The notes below the pieces were generated by a model that ran no database searches, was not told the DNA's origin, and worked only from the letters and a program-made list of their open reading frames with translations. Positions 11,117-22,074 of a stretch of 64,000 bases of DNA are shown in pieces; the stretch's first letter is position 1; each line of letters begins with the position of its first letter. The position numbers and the translations under genes are program-made. Source of the stretch: Stachybotrys elegans. Taxonomy: Eukaryota; Ascomycota; Sordariomycetes; Hypocreales; Stachybotryaceae. The stretch spans positions 248,001-312,000 of the forward strand of contig JAGPNK010000017.1 of assembly GCA_020746835.1 (NCBI GenBank). The letters run 5' to 3'.

Positions 11117-11841
11117 GCAAACGGTGCGGACCTTGTTCCTGGTATAGGAGTAAATTACCAGCGGCGGCAGCGGAAGTGGTTGGCGTCCATTGCCATTTGT
11201 AGAGAGCCAAGCCTGATCATATATTATGCGAAGCTCTACGCTCTATCCCTAGCATACAGATACATTGAAACCCTTTCCCAATTAAAGTCAAGCAGCTGTC
11301 TGGCTGTGTGCTTCCACGTACCCGTGGGACAAACCTGACAATGCGGAGCTATTGCGGACTGTTCCATCCAGCTTACGGAGTACCTTGAACTGGTCTTGGG
11401 CCATCCCTCACGAGCATGTGCCTTCGGATTACTGCCTGCCGCTGCTCTGCATGGATGCCTTGTTGGCTGCATGTCCATGTATTCGGGCTTGGCTCTCCAG
11501 CAATATGCGCCGGAGGTCCCCAGCTGGCTTCCCAACAAGCTACTGCATGCCGTATTTCCCATCCTGTGGTAGATTCCCTTCCTTATTGAGTATGGTCACC
11601 CGCCATCTTAGGCTTTCCCCACGCTCCAACATCCGTCACAGTGCCGAGTCACACGGAGTTGGGCCGTGGAATGGAGTGGCTCGGATCGGACAGGCGACGA
11701 AGGCGCTGTAGCTGAATACCCATGCTGTCATTCGACGTCGGGCCTTGGCTATTCCACATACTTCATTGACGCCAAATTCTTTCTGACGAGGCAGAATAAC
11801 TTATTGCTCCAAGAATCTCAATCCCTCACCCTCTGCTTACC
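11117..11841. promoter_or_regulatory. intergenic region upstream of aldehyde dehydrogenase gene
   Basis: No coding sequence is supported. It should contain the GMC terminator and the aldehyde dehydrogenase promoter; no clear TATA box was seen. Confidence 0.4.
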
Positions 11842-13407
11842 ATGGCGGACAAGCCGTCTCTTCCCTTCGAGCTGGCAGATCCAGCGCTTCAGCAGCTCGA
11901 TGCAATCGTGCATGGGCAGTCTGTCAGGGTGAAGTCCGGCAAAAGATTCGATGTCATTGACCCAGGGACGGGCAAGACTTGGGCGACCTGCCCGGACTGC
12001 CGAGAAGAGGATGCAGACGCCGCAGTACAATCATCTTACAAGGCCTTCCAGGAACTGTCAAAATGGACGCCGCGCCAACGGGCTACGACATTGCTAAAAT
12101 GGCACCAGTCCATCGTGGCCTCCCGCGAAGATCTGGCCAAGATTCTAGTTCATGAAACTGGAAAGCCGCTCGCCGAAGCTCTGGGAGAGGTCGACTACGC
12201 CACCACCTTTACCTGGTGGTTCGTCGGAGAGGCGGAGAGAATTGAAGGGACTTCCATCACTGCTTCAATTCCGGGGCGCCGCGGAGTCACCATCAAGCGT
12301 CCCATCGGCGTGTGCGCAGCATTGGTACCTTGGAACTTCCCTATCGCGCTGACCCTTCGGAAAGCGAGCGCAGCCCTTGCCGCAGGATGCACAATGGTGG
12401 TGAAGCCGTCTCCGGAAACTCCCATCAGTGCCCTCGCCCTCGCGGTTCTCGCTCAAAGGGCTGGCTTTCCCGCTGGAGCACTGAACGTCTTGACAACTAG
12501 CCTCGAAGGAACACCCGGTCTAGCAAAGGAGCTCTGCCTGCATCCGCTTGTCAAGAAAGTCACCTTTACGGGCAGTACACGCGTGGGGAAAATAATCTCC
12601 AGTCTCTGTGCTCCCCAGCTGAAGAAGTTGACCATGGAGCTTGGTGGAAACTGTCCCTTCATTGTTTTTGCCGATGCAGATCTAAAGCACGCTGTTGCAC
12701 AACTGATGGCGCTGAAGTGGAGGCATGCTGGCCAAGCGTGCGTTACGGCGAATCGAGTTTATATCCAGCGACCAGTCTATGAGGCCTTCATCCAGGCTGT
12801 CCTCGAAGCCAGTTCCTACCTCAAGATGGGTCACGGTATGACAGAAGGTGTCACATTGGGCCCCGTCACTACGCCAAGAAGCCTTGACAGAGCAGAGGAA
12901 ATGTTTCAGGATGCTACAGCAAAGGGTGCCGTGGTTCTGACAGGGACAGGAAAGAGAGCGGAGAATGACCCGGCCACAGACGGAGGGTACTTCATGGAGC
13001 CAGTCATTCTCAAAGACGTCCCTGATGATGCCATGATGAGCCAGCAGGAAATATTTGCACCTCTACTAGGACTTTCGGTGTTTGATACTGAGGAGGAGGC
13101 CGTTCAGAGGGCCAATGATACGAGCATGGGCCTTACAAGCTACGTTTTTACGAAAAATGTCGATCGCCTCTGGCGGATGTTCGAGGCTTTGGAAGCTGGC
13201 ATGATTGGTTTGGTAAGTTATACAACGTCGTTGAATGTTTGCTTGTCATTAATATTGAACCAGAATACGGGCAACAACTCATCCGCAGAGGTTCCTTTCG
13301 GTGGTATCAAGGAAAGTGGCATTGGTAAAGAAAGCGGCAAGAATGTTGCCATTGATGAATTCATGGTCACGAAGAGCGGGACATTTACGATTGATGGTTT
13401 ACTTTAA
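11842..13407 (+). CDS. aldehyde dehydrogenase, succinate-semialdehyde dehydrogenase type
   Basis: ATG 11842 gives a full-length enzyme of 504 aa once the intron 13213-13263 is removed. The NAD(P) site is seen in VPWNFPIALTLRK and FTGSTRVGK. The general-base glutamate is in MELGGNCPF and the catalytic cysteine in HAGQACVTANR, with VPFGGIKESGIGKE near the end. The overall pattern is closest to succinate-semialdehyde dehydrogenase-like ALDHs (NAD(P)-dependent oxidation of an aldehyde to an acid). The 51-nt intron (GTAAGT to CCAG) is a multiple of three and has no stop, so an unspliced message would encode 17 extra residues just before the C-terminal motif. No targeting peptide is apparent. It is likely to act on the aldehyde made by the neighbouring GMC or SDR enzyme. 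Confidence 0.92.
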   Translation: MADKPSLPFELADPALQQLDAIVHGQSVRVKSGKRFDVIDPGTGKTWATCPDCREEDADAAVQSSYKAFQELSKWTPRQRATTLLKWHQSIVASREDLAKILVHETGKPLAEALGEVDYATTFTWWFVGEAERIEGTSITASIPGRRGVTIKRPIGVCAALVPWNFPIALTLRKASAALAAGCTMVVKPSPETPISALALAVLAQRAGFPAGALNVLTTSLEGTPGLAKELCLHPLVKKVTFTGSTRVGKIISSLCAPQLKKLTMELGGNCPFIVFADADLKHAVAQLMALKWRHAGQACVTANRVYIQRPVYEAFIQAVLEASSYLKMGHGMTEGVTLGPVTTPRSLDRAEEMFQDATAKGAVVLTGTGKRAENDPATDGGYFMEPVILKDVPDDAMMSQQEIFAPLLGLSVFDTEEEAVQRANDTSMGLTSYVFTKNVDRLWRMFEALEAGMIGLVSYTTSLNVCLSLILNQNTGNNSSAEVPFGGIKESGIGKESGKNVAIDEFMVTKSGTFTIDGLL

Positions 13408-13542
13408 CGAGTGTTAAAGACCGTCGTTGTATTTTGCTGAAGGCAGGCAGCAAACTGAAATGGGTTATTTTTAGGAAGTCATATTACATGCTATTGGATG
13501 TTCCAATTTTCCTTGAAGACATTGTGTTCACCACCCCGGGGA

Positions 13543-14361
13543 CTAGACGCATCTTCCGCCATCAACCTCCAAGTTGACACCTGTAATGAATGATGCTTCG
13601 TCGCTGGCAAGGTAGCAGCATGCATTCGCCACATCAGCCGGCGTAGACGGCCGTCCCATAGGCACCGTGGACACAAACCCTTTGAGGTTCTCTGGAGTAC
13701 CTTCCTTGCCGAGGAAGAGATGGGTCCTTGGATTCAGCGTGAGCAAACGATGTTGTAGGGCATCATGCTAGTTGAAGGGTTTGGCTTACATTCCTGTGAC
13801 CCCGACAACGGGAGACACCGCATTGAAGCGGATCTGATTGGGACCAAACTCGGAAGCGAGAGCTTTGGTAGCGGTGATGACAGCACCCTTGGATGCGCAG
13901 TACCAGGTCAAGCCGCCTCGAGGTCGAATGCCTGCCGTAGACGCAATTTGAACAAAACTGCCCGGCCGCTTCGTCTCCAGAAAGTACGGGACAAGAACAT
14001 CTGTCGAGTGGTAGATGGACTTGACGTTGACATTCATGACCAAATCGAACTCCTGCTCTGTAACGTCCATAGTGGCCTTGTTGCTGTAGGAAGCGCCTGC
14101 ATTGTTGATGACAATATCCAGCTGACCGAATTTGTCCAAGGCAAGGGCGAGTAGGGCTTCCCAATCTGACCTCTTGGTGACGTCTGTTCTGTGGAAGATA
14201 CCGCCGAGCTCTGAGGCAGTCTGTTGCCCGGCTGCCTCGGAGAGATCAGCAACGATGATTTGAGCCCCCTCCTCGGCGAACTTGATAGCGATTCCCTTTC
14301 CGAAGCCAGATGCAGCGCCGGTGATAATCGCCACCTTTCCTTGCATTCGCTTGCCAGACAT
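13543..14361 (-). CDS. short-chain dehydrogenase/reductase (SDR)
   Basis: Exons 14361-13790 and 13726-13543 give 251 aa, the classical SDR size. Cofactor motif TGAASGFGKG, structural NNAGA, catalytic serine in IASTAG and the YxxxK pair in WYCASKG are all present. The C-terminus ends in the common FITGVNLEVDGG pattern. ATG 14361 is chosen; a second methionine five codons on (MQGKVAII) is also possible. The intron runs from GTAAGC to CCAAG. It shares a 527-bp divergent upstream region with the isopropylmalate dehydrogenase gene, so the two are probably co-regulated. The enzyme should interconvert an alcohol and a ketone or aldehyde with NAD(P)(H). The substrate is not predictable. Confidence 0.88.
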
Positions 14362-14888
14362 GGTTCTTTGGTTGGGGTGGGTGGGGAGAAGAGAAGATCT
14401 AACGATTGCCAACCAACGGCTAATAATCTCTGAAGAAAGTATCGAACTTACGAGACTGTCTAAGAGAATTGAATGATGGCTTTCATAAGATAGTTATGTA
14501 GGTACTGAACATGGGGACGGAGGCCCAACTACACCCTCCATCCTCCACCTTGGTGCTCCCTACATGATCACACAATGCTCCACACAGTGCAGCGGATACT
14601 CCAGCGCCCACTCTAGGACCGGCCTCGCTGTACAGGCTTGATCCGTTGGTAGCCTAATAGCGGCCGAGCTCGGAGTGGTTGGAACAAGGCCGACGAGCCA
14701 GCGAGACAGGAGGATAGTGAGCGGGACTGAGATGGATGAACACAATGCATGGATGGCATGATGGGCACAAGTATATTAACCTTGTTGCAAGAAGAATTAC
14801 GGCCCAAAATAAAACAAGATCCTTTCCCCTTTGAAGTCAAAATCCATGCATCTCGGCTGTCTAGTTCCAGTTGATCAATCTTCCCACC
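14362..14888. promoter_or_regulatory. divergent promoter region, SDR / IPM dehydrogenase
   Basis: This spans the divergent starts of the SDR (14361, minus) and isopropylmalate dehydrogenase (14889, plus) genes. TATATTA at 14772-14778 may be the TATA element of the plus-strand gene. No coding sequence is supported. Confidence 0.45.
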
Positions 14889-16040
14889 ATGGCGCAGCAA
14901 ACGTTCAAAATCCTGGTCCTGGCGGGAGACCATTGCGGCCCAGAGGTTATGGCCCAAGCACTGCGCGTGCTTGACGTATTGGAGGAATGCCGCCCAAACA
15001 TCAAGATCGAGCGCACATTTGACTTGGTCGGGGGTAGCAGCATCGACAAGCACGGCGTGCCCATCACCGATGCCGTACTCCAGAAGGCTAGCGAGAGCGA
15101 TGCCGTCCTGTTTGGCAGCGTCGGCGGGCCAGAATGGGCAGACGCGCATCCCAATCCCGAGGCTGGTATCCTGGCCCTTCGCCACAAGCTCGACGCATTC
15201 GCCAACCTGCGACCGTGCGAGTTCCTCGCGCCCTCGCTCGTCGAAGCCTCGTCTATCAAGCCTGATGTCGTGCGCGATACCAAGTTCATTGTCGTCCGAG
15301 AGAATTGCGGCGGCGCCTACTTCGGCGCCAAGGTGGAGGAGGCTGACCTGGCATCCGACTCGTGGGCATACACACGCCGCGAAGTTGAGCGCTTGTCGCG
15401 GGTTTCTGCTGCGGTGGCGCGCATCATGGGACAGAGCGGCAGTGGGAAAGGCCAAGGCGGCGACAGTCCGGCAACTGTCTGGAGCGCCGATAAAGCCAAT
15501 GTGCTCGCGAGCGGACGTCTTTGGCGTCGGGTAACGGAGGAGGTCTTCAAGAGCGAGTTTCCAGACGTGCCGCTGCAGCACCAGCTCGCCGACAGCATGG
15601 CCATGCTCATGGTAAAGAAGCCGCCAATGTTCAACGGCGTCATTCACACAGATAACACCTTTGGAGATATACTATCCGATATCTCAGGAGGCATTGTTGG
15701 AACACTGGGCACTCTGCCTAGTGCCAGCATTGCTGGCGTTCCTGGCGATGGCAAATGCAATGGCATCTACGAGCCCGTGCATGGAAGCGCACCGGATATC
15801 GCAGGTCAAGGCATCGTGAACCCGGTGGCGCAGATCCTCAGCCTGGCGATGATGCTGCGCTATTCGTTCTTGCTGGTCGAAGAGGCTGCGTGCATCGAGC
15901 AGGCTGTACGCAAGACCTTTGATGCTAAAGCCGCTGGTGGTCTAGAGATCAGGTCAAGGGACATGGGTGGCACTGCTGGGACGGTCGAGGTAGGCGACGC
16001 GATTGTTCATGAGGTTCGGCGCCTGTTGCAAGAGCAGTAG
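14889..16040 (+). CDS. 3-isopropylmalate dehydrogenase (LEU2 type)
   Basis: An intronless gene of 383 aa that covers the whole family length. The fungal-type segments RENCGGAYFGAKVEEAD, AYTRREVERL (catalytic Tyr), WSADKANVLASGRLWRRV (catalytic Lys) and FGDILSDISGG (two metal-binding Asp) are intact, as is EPVHGSAPDIAGQGI near the end. Known enzymes oxidatively decarboxylate 3-isopropylmalate in leucine synthesis with NAD. Its place inside a catabolic- or biosynthetic-looking cluster suggests it may be a paralogue acting on a related 2-alkylmalate, but it could also be the housekeeping LEU2. The codons immediately upstream in frame lack an ATG; the ATG at 14889 has a good CACC context. Confidence 0.92.
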   Translation: MAQQTFKILVLAGDHCGPEVMAQALRVLDVLEECRPNIKIERTFDLVGGSSIDKHGVPITDAVLQKASESDAVLFGSVGGPEWADAHPNPEAGILALRHKLDAFANLRPCEFLAPSLVEASSIKPDVVRDTKFIVVRENCGGAYFGAKVEEADLASDSWAYTRREVERLSRVSAAVARIMGQSGSGKGQGGDSPATVWSADKANVLASGRLWRRVTEEVFKSEFPDVPLQHQLADSMAMLMVKKPPMFNGVIHTDNTFGDILSDISGGIVGTLGTLPSASIAGVPGDGKCNGIYEPVHGSAPDIAGQGIVNPVAQILSLAMMLRYSFLLVEEAACIEQAVRKTFDAKAAGGLEIRSRDMGGTAGTVEVGDAIVHEVRRLLQEQ

Positions 16041-16274
16041 ATGGTATCTTATTTTCCCTCTCATTTTTGCAGCCTTTTGCGGCCTTCTCATGGAAGTCAT
16101 CCTCTGTGAATTTTACCTTGTTTAAAATATTGCTTGGAGTGCCTTTGGACCTACGCATAAAATACGTGCAAGAGCCAAAAGAAGCATGTGTGAGGTGACC
16201 GTTATTCCTTGTGAAGATTCTCTAATTCACAACTTGGACAAGTATTGTGTATTATCTGATTCGGGACCATTCCA

Positions 16275-17887
16275 CTACGCCGTCTCATTGTTTTCTCTCG
16301 AAGTCTTCACGTCGTTGACCACGACGGAAGTCTCAATTCCTTCCGTGGCAAGTCTCTTGGACTGCTTACGGTCCATGTAAGAGAGCCAGACGACCCAGAT
16401 AACAAGCCAGATGCTGCAAGCTATCATTGCCCACATGCCTCGCTGAGAAAAATATTAGTGAAAAATTCGGTAGCAGGTGTACACGACTTACAATAAACCA
16501 AGGGGCATAGGAGGCGCCGTAGAAGATGATGCTCCACCAGGCATTGACAGAATTGCTACCAACGTTCATGCCTGCCAAGACGACAGCACGGAAGACGTGG
16601 TTCTCGTATCGCATCGAATCATTGCACCATGCGAAGAAGGTGGCCTGACAAGCATACACCGAGCCAGCCCAGTAGTACGCAGCCATAGTGATGGCAGTGC
16701 TCTGGGGATTTGTAGGGTCTCGCGAAGCCACAAGGACCATTACAGACGTAGCAATGCCGGTCAGACCAATCCAGTAGCCCACAAGATACCTCTTGCCCAT
16801 AAAGTCGGTGAGAGCTGCCCAGAAGAGTGTAGACACAATACCGACAGCTGGGACGCCAGTGGGATAGTTGTTGAGCTGAGGAATCGTATAGGTATTCGTA
16901 GGGTGGTTCTGAAGGAACAGAGCCAGGAGGAAGTTGGTGCTGAAGGACTCTGTTTCGCCCGCAATGATCCAGAGAACCACAAATCCCCACCAATACCAGG
17001 ACGTGAGTACTTTCTTGACGAAAGAAGCGCGAAGGGGTTGCTGCTCGCTTCCCTGTTCCACGAGGGGGACGCGCTCAATGGCAAGTTTTCTCTCCGCCTC
17101 GGATAGATAGAAGGCTGTGGTAGTGCGGGGAGTATCAGGGAAGAGCAAGAAGCCGTAGAGCGCAACAGGAAACGTGAGCAGCCCATCGATGATGAAGAGC
17201 CATCGCCAGCCAGCGAGACCAGCTCTGCCATCCATACTGGAATGGATACCGGTCTGAATAAAGCCGCCAATAAGAGTGCCTGCTAGGCCAGAAGCCGTAA
17301 AGATACCACTCCTCTTTCCTAGTTCACGTTCTGTGTACCATGAGCCAAGGATGTAATGCGTTCCAACAAAAGTTGAAGCTTCGCAAAGACCTTGGAAAAA
17401 GCGAATCGCCATGATCGACTGAGGGTTCTTGACAGAAGCAGTAACCATAGTGAGACTACCCCATAGGATCATCATGGTAGGGAACCAGATCCTGGGCTTG
17501 ACGTACTGTAGTGCGAGGTTGGAAGGAATCTGTCCAAGAATGTACCTATTGACGGGGTTAGTCTCTGCGACAGTCATCGAGATTGGAAGCCAACTGACCC
17601 GACAGTGAAGCACGTGTTGATGACATTGAGCTGATTCCCAACAAAGTTGAGGTCGTCTCGCATTCCCGACACATAGGCATTTCCCAGGTTGCTCCGATCG
17701 AGCTGTCGAAAAATCCCAAGTTAGCCAGGCGCAGGGGAGATACAGGAACATGACAACTAACGTAGTTGACAAAGTAACTCAAGCAACAAAACGTGAGAAT
17801 AAAAAAGTCAATCTTCTGGAGGAGAAGAGCCTCGCCAGGCCTATAGTTGTTGTGGAAATAGTCCTTAACTCTCTGTTTCAGAGCCAT
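16275..17887 (-). CDS. MFS permease, allantoate/anion-cation symporter (DAL5-like) family
   Basis: Exons 17887-17762, 17702-17599, 17545-16492 and 16442-16275 give 483 aa with about 12 hydrophobic segments. The first helix pair carries LDRSNLGNAYVSG and the next loops carry GQIPSNLALQYVKPRIW, both typical of the DAL5/TNA1/SEO1 group that imports allantoate, nicotinate, ureidosuccinate, dipeptides and other organic anions. A long central cytoplasmic loop (about residues 210-260) separates the two halves. The tail is charged and cytoplasmic. Its 3' end faces that of the isopropylmalate dehydrogenase gene 234 bp away, and its start is divergent from the Zn2Cys6 regulator. It is the likely importer of the cluster substrate. 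Confidence 0.88.
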
Positions 17888-18351
17888 GGTGGGCGGAGGG
17901 GATAGAGTTCCGAGTGCAATGTCGAGATGCCGCCGATGCCGGTGCCGGTACCGTGGATGGAAGGGGAACACGGACAGTTTATAGATGCAGCGCCAGCGTG
18001 GAGCTGTAGGACTATCTTGTTACAGAAGATAAGGGGCACTTTGTTTGGCGGGTGAGTAACTTGGCCAGCGATAAGAAGCCGCGCCAGCCCACTTGGCCGA
18101 GGTCCTCGACCTCTGAAGTCTGGGGTAGATGCCACTCTCTACAAGGGTTACAAGGGCCGGCCTGGGTTGTGCCACTCCACTGTTATCTGGTAGACACAGG
18201 CTAAGACTGCCTGATGAGGTAACAGAGAAGTCCAGTCGCACAGTCGCACAGTGTGTACTTTAATAGTTCCCCTTCCCCATTGAGAAGCCTTTCTATACTC
18301 TTCTCACGTCCATCCATCCGCCTGCTCAGCCCAACGCAACCACTATCATTG
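17888..18351. promoter_or_regulatory. divergent promoter region, permease / Zn2Cys6 regulator
   Basis: A 464-bp region between the divergent permease and regulator starts, a common arrangement for a pathway-specific regulator. No binding site could be assigned with confidence. Confidence 0.4.
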
Positions 18352-19802
18352 ATGCCACGATCCAAGGCTGCATTGCGCGTCGCTAAGCACGGAACCCTTG
18401 AGCCTGTGGGGAAACCGCGCGGTCGGCGTCGTGACCGGGACTGTCAGACGTGCAAGCAGCGCGAGGTGAAGTGCGACCTGAACCGCCCATCTTGTGGCCA
18501 GGTGAGCCCACCCCGAGCTCGACATCCGTTGATAGTCATTGTTCTGATCTGGGTACATAGTGCGCCGCGGCTAATACACCATGCCAAGGCTATCTTGCCC
18601 GCGTGGTTTGGGTTGTATCGGACTCCTCCCCATCAGTCCCTCCGTCCCCCCGATCTCGCAAAGACTCAGCTGCCGATCAAGAGACTATTGAGTGGAACGG
18701 AGCTGAGGCAGGCGACACCAGCAATGCCTCGGATCTACGTGGTCCTACGCTTCTAGATGCCCACAATGTCGATTGGTCTGGCAAAGATCGGAATAGCTTC
18801 ATCCGACCGTTGGTGGCTACTTGCCAGCACATCATCCAACTGGGCGGCGACGCGCTCAGACAAGGCGAAAACCGCTATCTGTCACCAGAGGTCATCAGCC
18901 TCATTTCCAGGCTCCGAGACTTTGCGCAGGCGCGCATCGACACGCACCCCAACCAGAGCGGCAGCCCTGTGACCTGGGAGTCTGAAGAGGCCTCTCGCCA
19001 CCGCCTGGAAGCCTTGGTTGGCCTGAAGGAGACGCTGGCGGTCGGTAACCCATTCGCATTGGTGGGCATTGCTGCGTTTGCCTTCTTCGAGGTCTGTGAT
19101 AGCGGCTTTGGCCAGTGGCAGAGGCATCTGCTAGGAGCAAAGTCGCTCCTCGACTGTCACTGCACCTGTAGCGAGGAGCTGGACCAGCTGTCACAAGAGG
19201 TGACGGGCCTCAAGGTCATCGTCGCGCGACTGGTCTGGTTCGACACCATCGGCGCCATTGGAAGGGGCACCTCGGACATGATCTTTGATGCGTGGCATCG
19301 CGACATGCTCGACCAAGACTTCTTCCGCACTGTGGGATGTCCGGGGGATACCTTCCGCCTATTCGCGCGGGTTGCCGCCGGCGAAATGACTACAGATGCG
19401 CCCACGGTGCTTCTGCACGCCATGCGCCAGCTGCTAGAGCTAGAACAGGGGGAGACGGACTGGGAGCTGTCCGCAAACGTCTATCGCTGCGCAGCCGTCA
19501 TCGCGGTCCTGGCCAAGGCGAGCGAGTGTCATCCAGCCTCGACGATAGCAGGCATGATGGCCTCGGCAGTAGACCGAGCCTGCCGGGTGCTCGCGGCCCT
19601 GGCGCCCACATCGCAGTTCTATATCCACCTGGCAGTCCCTGCGTATCTGGCAGGGATGAACGCGACGACGCTGGAGCAGTGTGAGGCAGTCCGGAGCTAT
19701 TGGCGAGGCTGCAACCACGCCGGGGTCCGCCGGTATCCCGATGGCCTGGCTCGGTGCGAGGAGCACTGGAAGGCAAAGGGACTGGTTGCCGGAGATCAAT
19801 GA
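18352..19802 (+). CDS. Zn2Cys6 fungal transcription factor
   Basis: Exons 18352-18501 and 18561-19802 give 463 aa. The binuclear zinc cluster lies at about residues 37-64 and the intron splits it: CQTCKQREVKCDLNRPSC before the intron, then CAAANTPC after it, making all six cysteines. A basic stretch (GKPRGRRRDRD) precedes it. The remainder is helical and resembles the fungal-specific regulatory domain found in this class, with no other catalytic motif. These proteins bind CGG-type half sites and usually activate neighbouring metabolic genes on an inducer signal. Being divergent from the permease and next to the amidase, it is the probable local regulator. The region between cluster and regulatory domain (SSPSVPPSPRSRK) is low complexity. 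Confidence 0.85.
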
Positions 19803-20195
19803 CACGGACATTAGGGGATAGTTGCGTGTATCCGGATATTCGTGTGGTGGGCGCACTAGAGCATAAAAGGAAGGGAATCAAATCTCGACAGCCATCCGGC
19901 ATCTTCCACAATCAAATGCGGGGGAGATAAAGCTGCACCTCGACATCCGTATCTCTGCTCTGACCGGGGTGACCTCCGTCCATCGGTCCATTGGCACACT
20001 GTGCGCTGGTGGTGCATCCCTGACGGCTCATGCTCGCGATGCACCGCCAACGCATTATACATACAACCACTTACAGCTACTGCCTTGAGATTTTGAGCAA
20101 ATTGTTACATATTTCCTGCCCCTTCGCAGTTTCTTCGCTATACACTTCATCCTCGTTAATCACTGTTTAATTGTACGACCACGTATTGCGCCGCC
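19803..20195. promoter_or_regulatory. intergenic region upstream of amidase gene
   Basis: No coding sequence is supported. It should carry the regulator terminator and the amidase promoter. A pyrimidine-rich leader precedes ATG 20196. Confidence 0.4.
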
Positions 20196-22074
20196 ATGAC
20201 TGTCATTGGAACCAGCTCACAGTGGAAGATCATTGCGGCCAAGAAGCGCAAAGATCTCGCCAACTCCATTCCGGCCGAGTGGCGTGTTCCCGAGCATCTC
20301 CTTCCGCCAGACTCGCAGGACGATGTCACGAGCTGGCCCGAGACGTCGGGCTGGTTCACCCCCGAGGAGCTTGCCATCACATCGCTAAGTGCCGAGGAGC
20401 TCGTACCGCAGCTCGCGCAGGGCAAGCTCACGTCCGAGCAAGTCACGAGGGCCTTTTGCAAGAGAGCCTGCGCCGCGCATCAGTTGGTAAGATACCGCTT
20501 CAACAGGCGCAGATCAGCAACACGTCTTGACCATCTGGTGGCTGACCATCTTGCCGTCTAGGTCAACTGTCTGTCTGAGACGCTGTTCGAGCGAGCACTC
20601 GAGACTGCCAAAGCCCGAGATGAGCACTTGGCAAGGACAGGAAAGGTGGTTGGTCCTCTACATGGCCTTCCCATCTCTCTCAAGGACAACTTCAACCTCA
20701 AGGGCCGGGACTCAACCGTGGGCTTCGCCTCTCTTGTCGGCGAGCCGTCCAAGATAGACTCGGCGCTGCCTCAGCTTCTCGAGGCCGCTGGTGCCGTTGT
20801 CTTCGTCAAGACCAACGTGCCCACCGCCATGATGATCGCCGAAAGCGTCAACAACGTCTTTGGTCGTACGCTCAACCCCCGCAATCGCAAAACCACGAGC
20901 GGTGGAAGTTCCGGGGGAGAATCAGCTCTTATTACCTTCAAGGGCAGTTGCTTGGGCATCGGCACAGACATTGGTAAGGACCTGCTCGATTCCCGGGGTG
21001 AAGAACTGTTGTTTCTCGCCCGTACAAAGGACAGAGAGACTGACAAGATAAAAATGCAGGAGGTTCATTGCGCATCCCTGCAGCCTGCACTGGCATCTTC
21101 ACAATTAGGCCTTCCTTTGGACGTTTTCCCGGCCGTGATTGTCGATCTGGAATGCCAGGCCAAGAAGCTGTCCAGTCTGTCAATGGCCCACTGGCGCGAA
21201 CCTTGTCCGACATCATCATGTACAGCAGCGCTGTCGTCAACTCACAGCCCTGGTTGCGGGATCCCAAGTGTGTCCCCATCCCATGGCGTGCTGTCGAGCT
21301 CCCCGCCAAGCTCAACATCGGCGTCATGTGGAACGACGGAATCGTCGTCCCGACAGCGCCCGTGAGCCGAGCGCTCAGGGAGACAGTCGCTAAGCTCCGC
21401 GCCGCAGGCCACAACGTGACGGACTGGGACCCCAAGGACCAGGCCGAGGGCACGCTGCTCCTCAAGCGGATGTTCCTCGCCGACGGCGGCAAGACTATCA
21501 GGCACGAGCTGAGGCGCACCGGGGAGCCCTGGCGGGAAGAGATGTACGACTACTCGGTCGCCGAAGAGCTTGGTACCGCCGACATGTGGAAGCTACATCT
21601 TGAAAGAACGGCTTTCCAGAATACGTACCTGGACCGATGGAACGCCAGCAACCTAGACGCTATTCTTTGCCCGACTACTGCGTATAGCACGACCCAGCAC
21701 GGCTCATTTAGGCATGGTAAGTCTTGACCCAGTCCTCCATGCATATCCCGTCAAGCTGAATTGATGAACAGTCGGCTACACTGGTGTCTTTAATGTTCTG
21801 GACTATCCGGCAGTGTCTTTCCCATCAGGTTTCACCGTTGATAAGGACATGGATGTCGACGGTGCTGACTACAGGCCATTGAGCGATGATTGCAGCATCA
21901 TCCATGCATCTTGTAAGTGTCTTTCTCGTCAGCTAGGATGCAAGGACTACGCTAACATGTGTCGCAGATGATGGCGAGCTTCTGCATGGTCAGCCCATAA
22001 ACCTACAGCTAGTGGCGAGGCGGCTGGAGGAAGAGAAGGCTCTTGCCATCACCAAGGCCATTCTTGAGCTTTGA
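20196..22074 (+). CDS. amidase (acetamidase-like, amidase-signature family)
   Basis: Exons 20196-20486, 20562-20973, 21060-21716, 21772-21912 and 21968-22074 give 535 aa, the usual fungal acetamidase length. The Ser-cisSer-Lys triad is visible: Lys in ISLKDNF, the cis-Ser in TSGGSSGGE and the nucleophile in DIGGSLRIPA, which is rebuilt across the second intron. The N-terminal region (IPAEWRVPEHLLP) is typical of AmdS-like enzymes. It hydrolyses an amide to a carboxylate plus ammonia or amine, in the cytosol (no signal peptide). At the right edge of the cluster it could release an acid for the other enzymes or supply nitrogen. All four introns are canonical. Confidence 0.9.

Noticed and set aside
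14613..15647. 344-codon open frame antisense to isopropylmalate dehydrogenase
   Set aside because: The plus strand carries an intact enzyme with all motifs; the antisense frame is low in family signal.
9000..22074. Classical secondary-metabolite cluster
   Set aside because: No PKS, NRPS, terpene cyclase or P450 within the window, so a catabolic or tailoring cluster is the safer reading.
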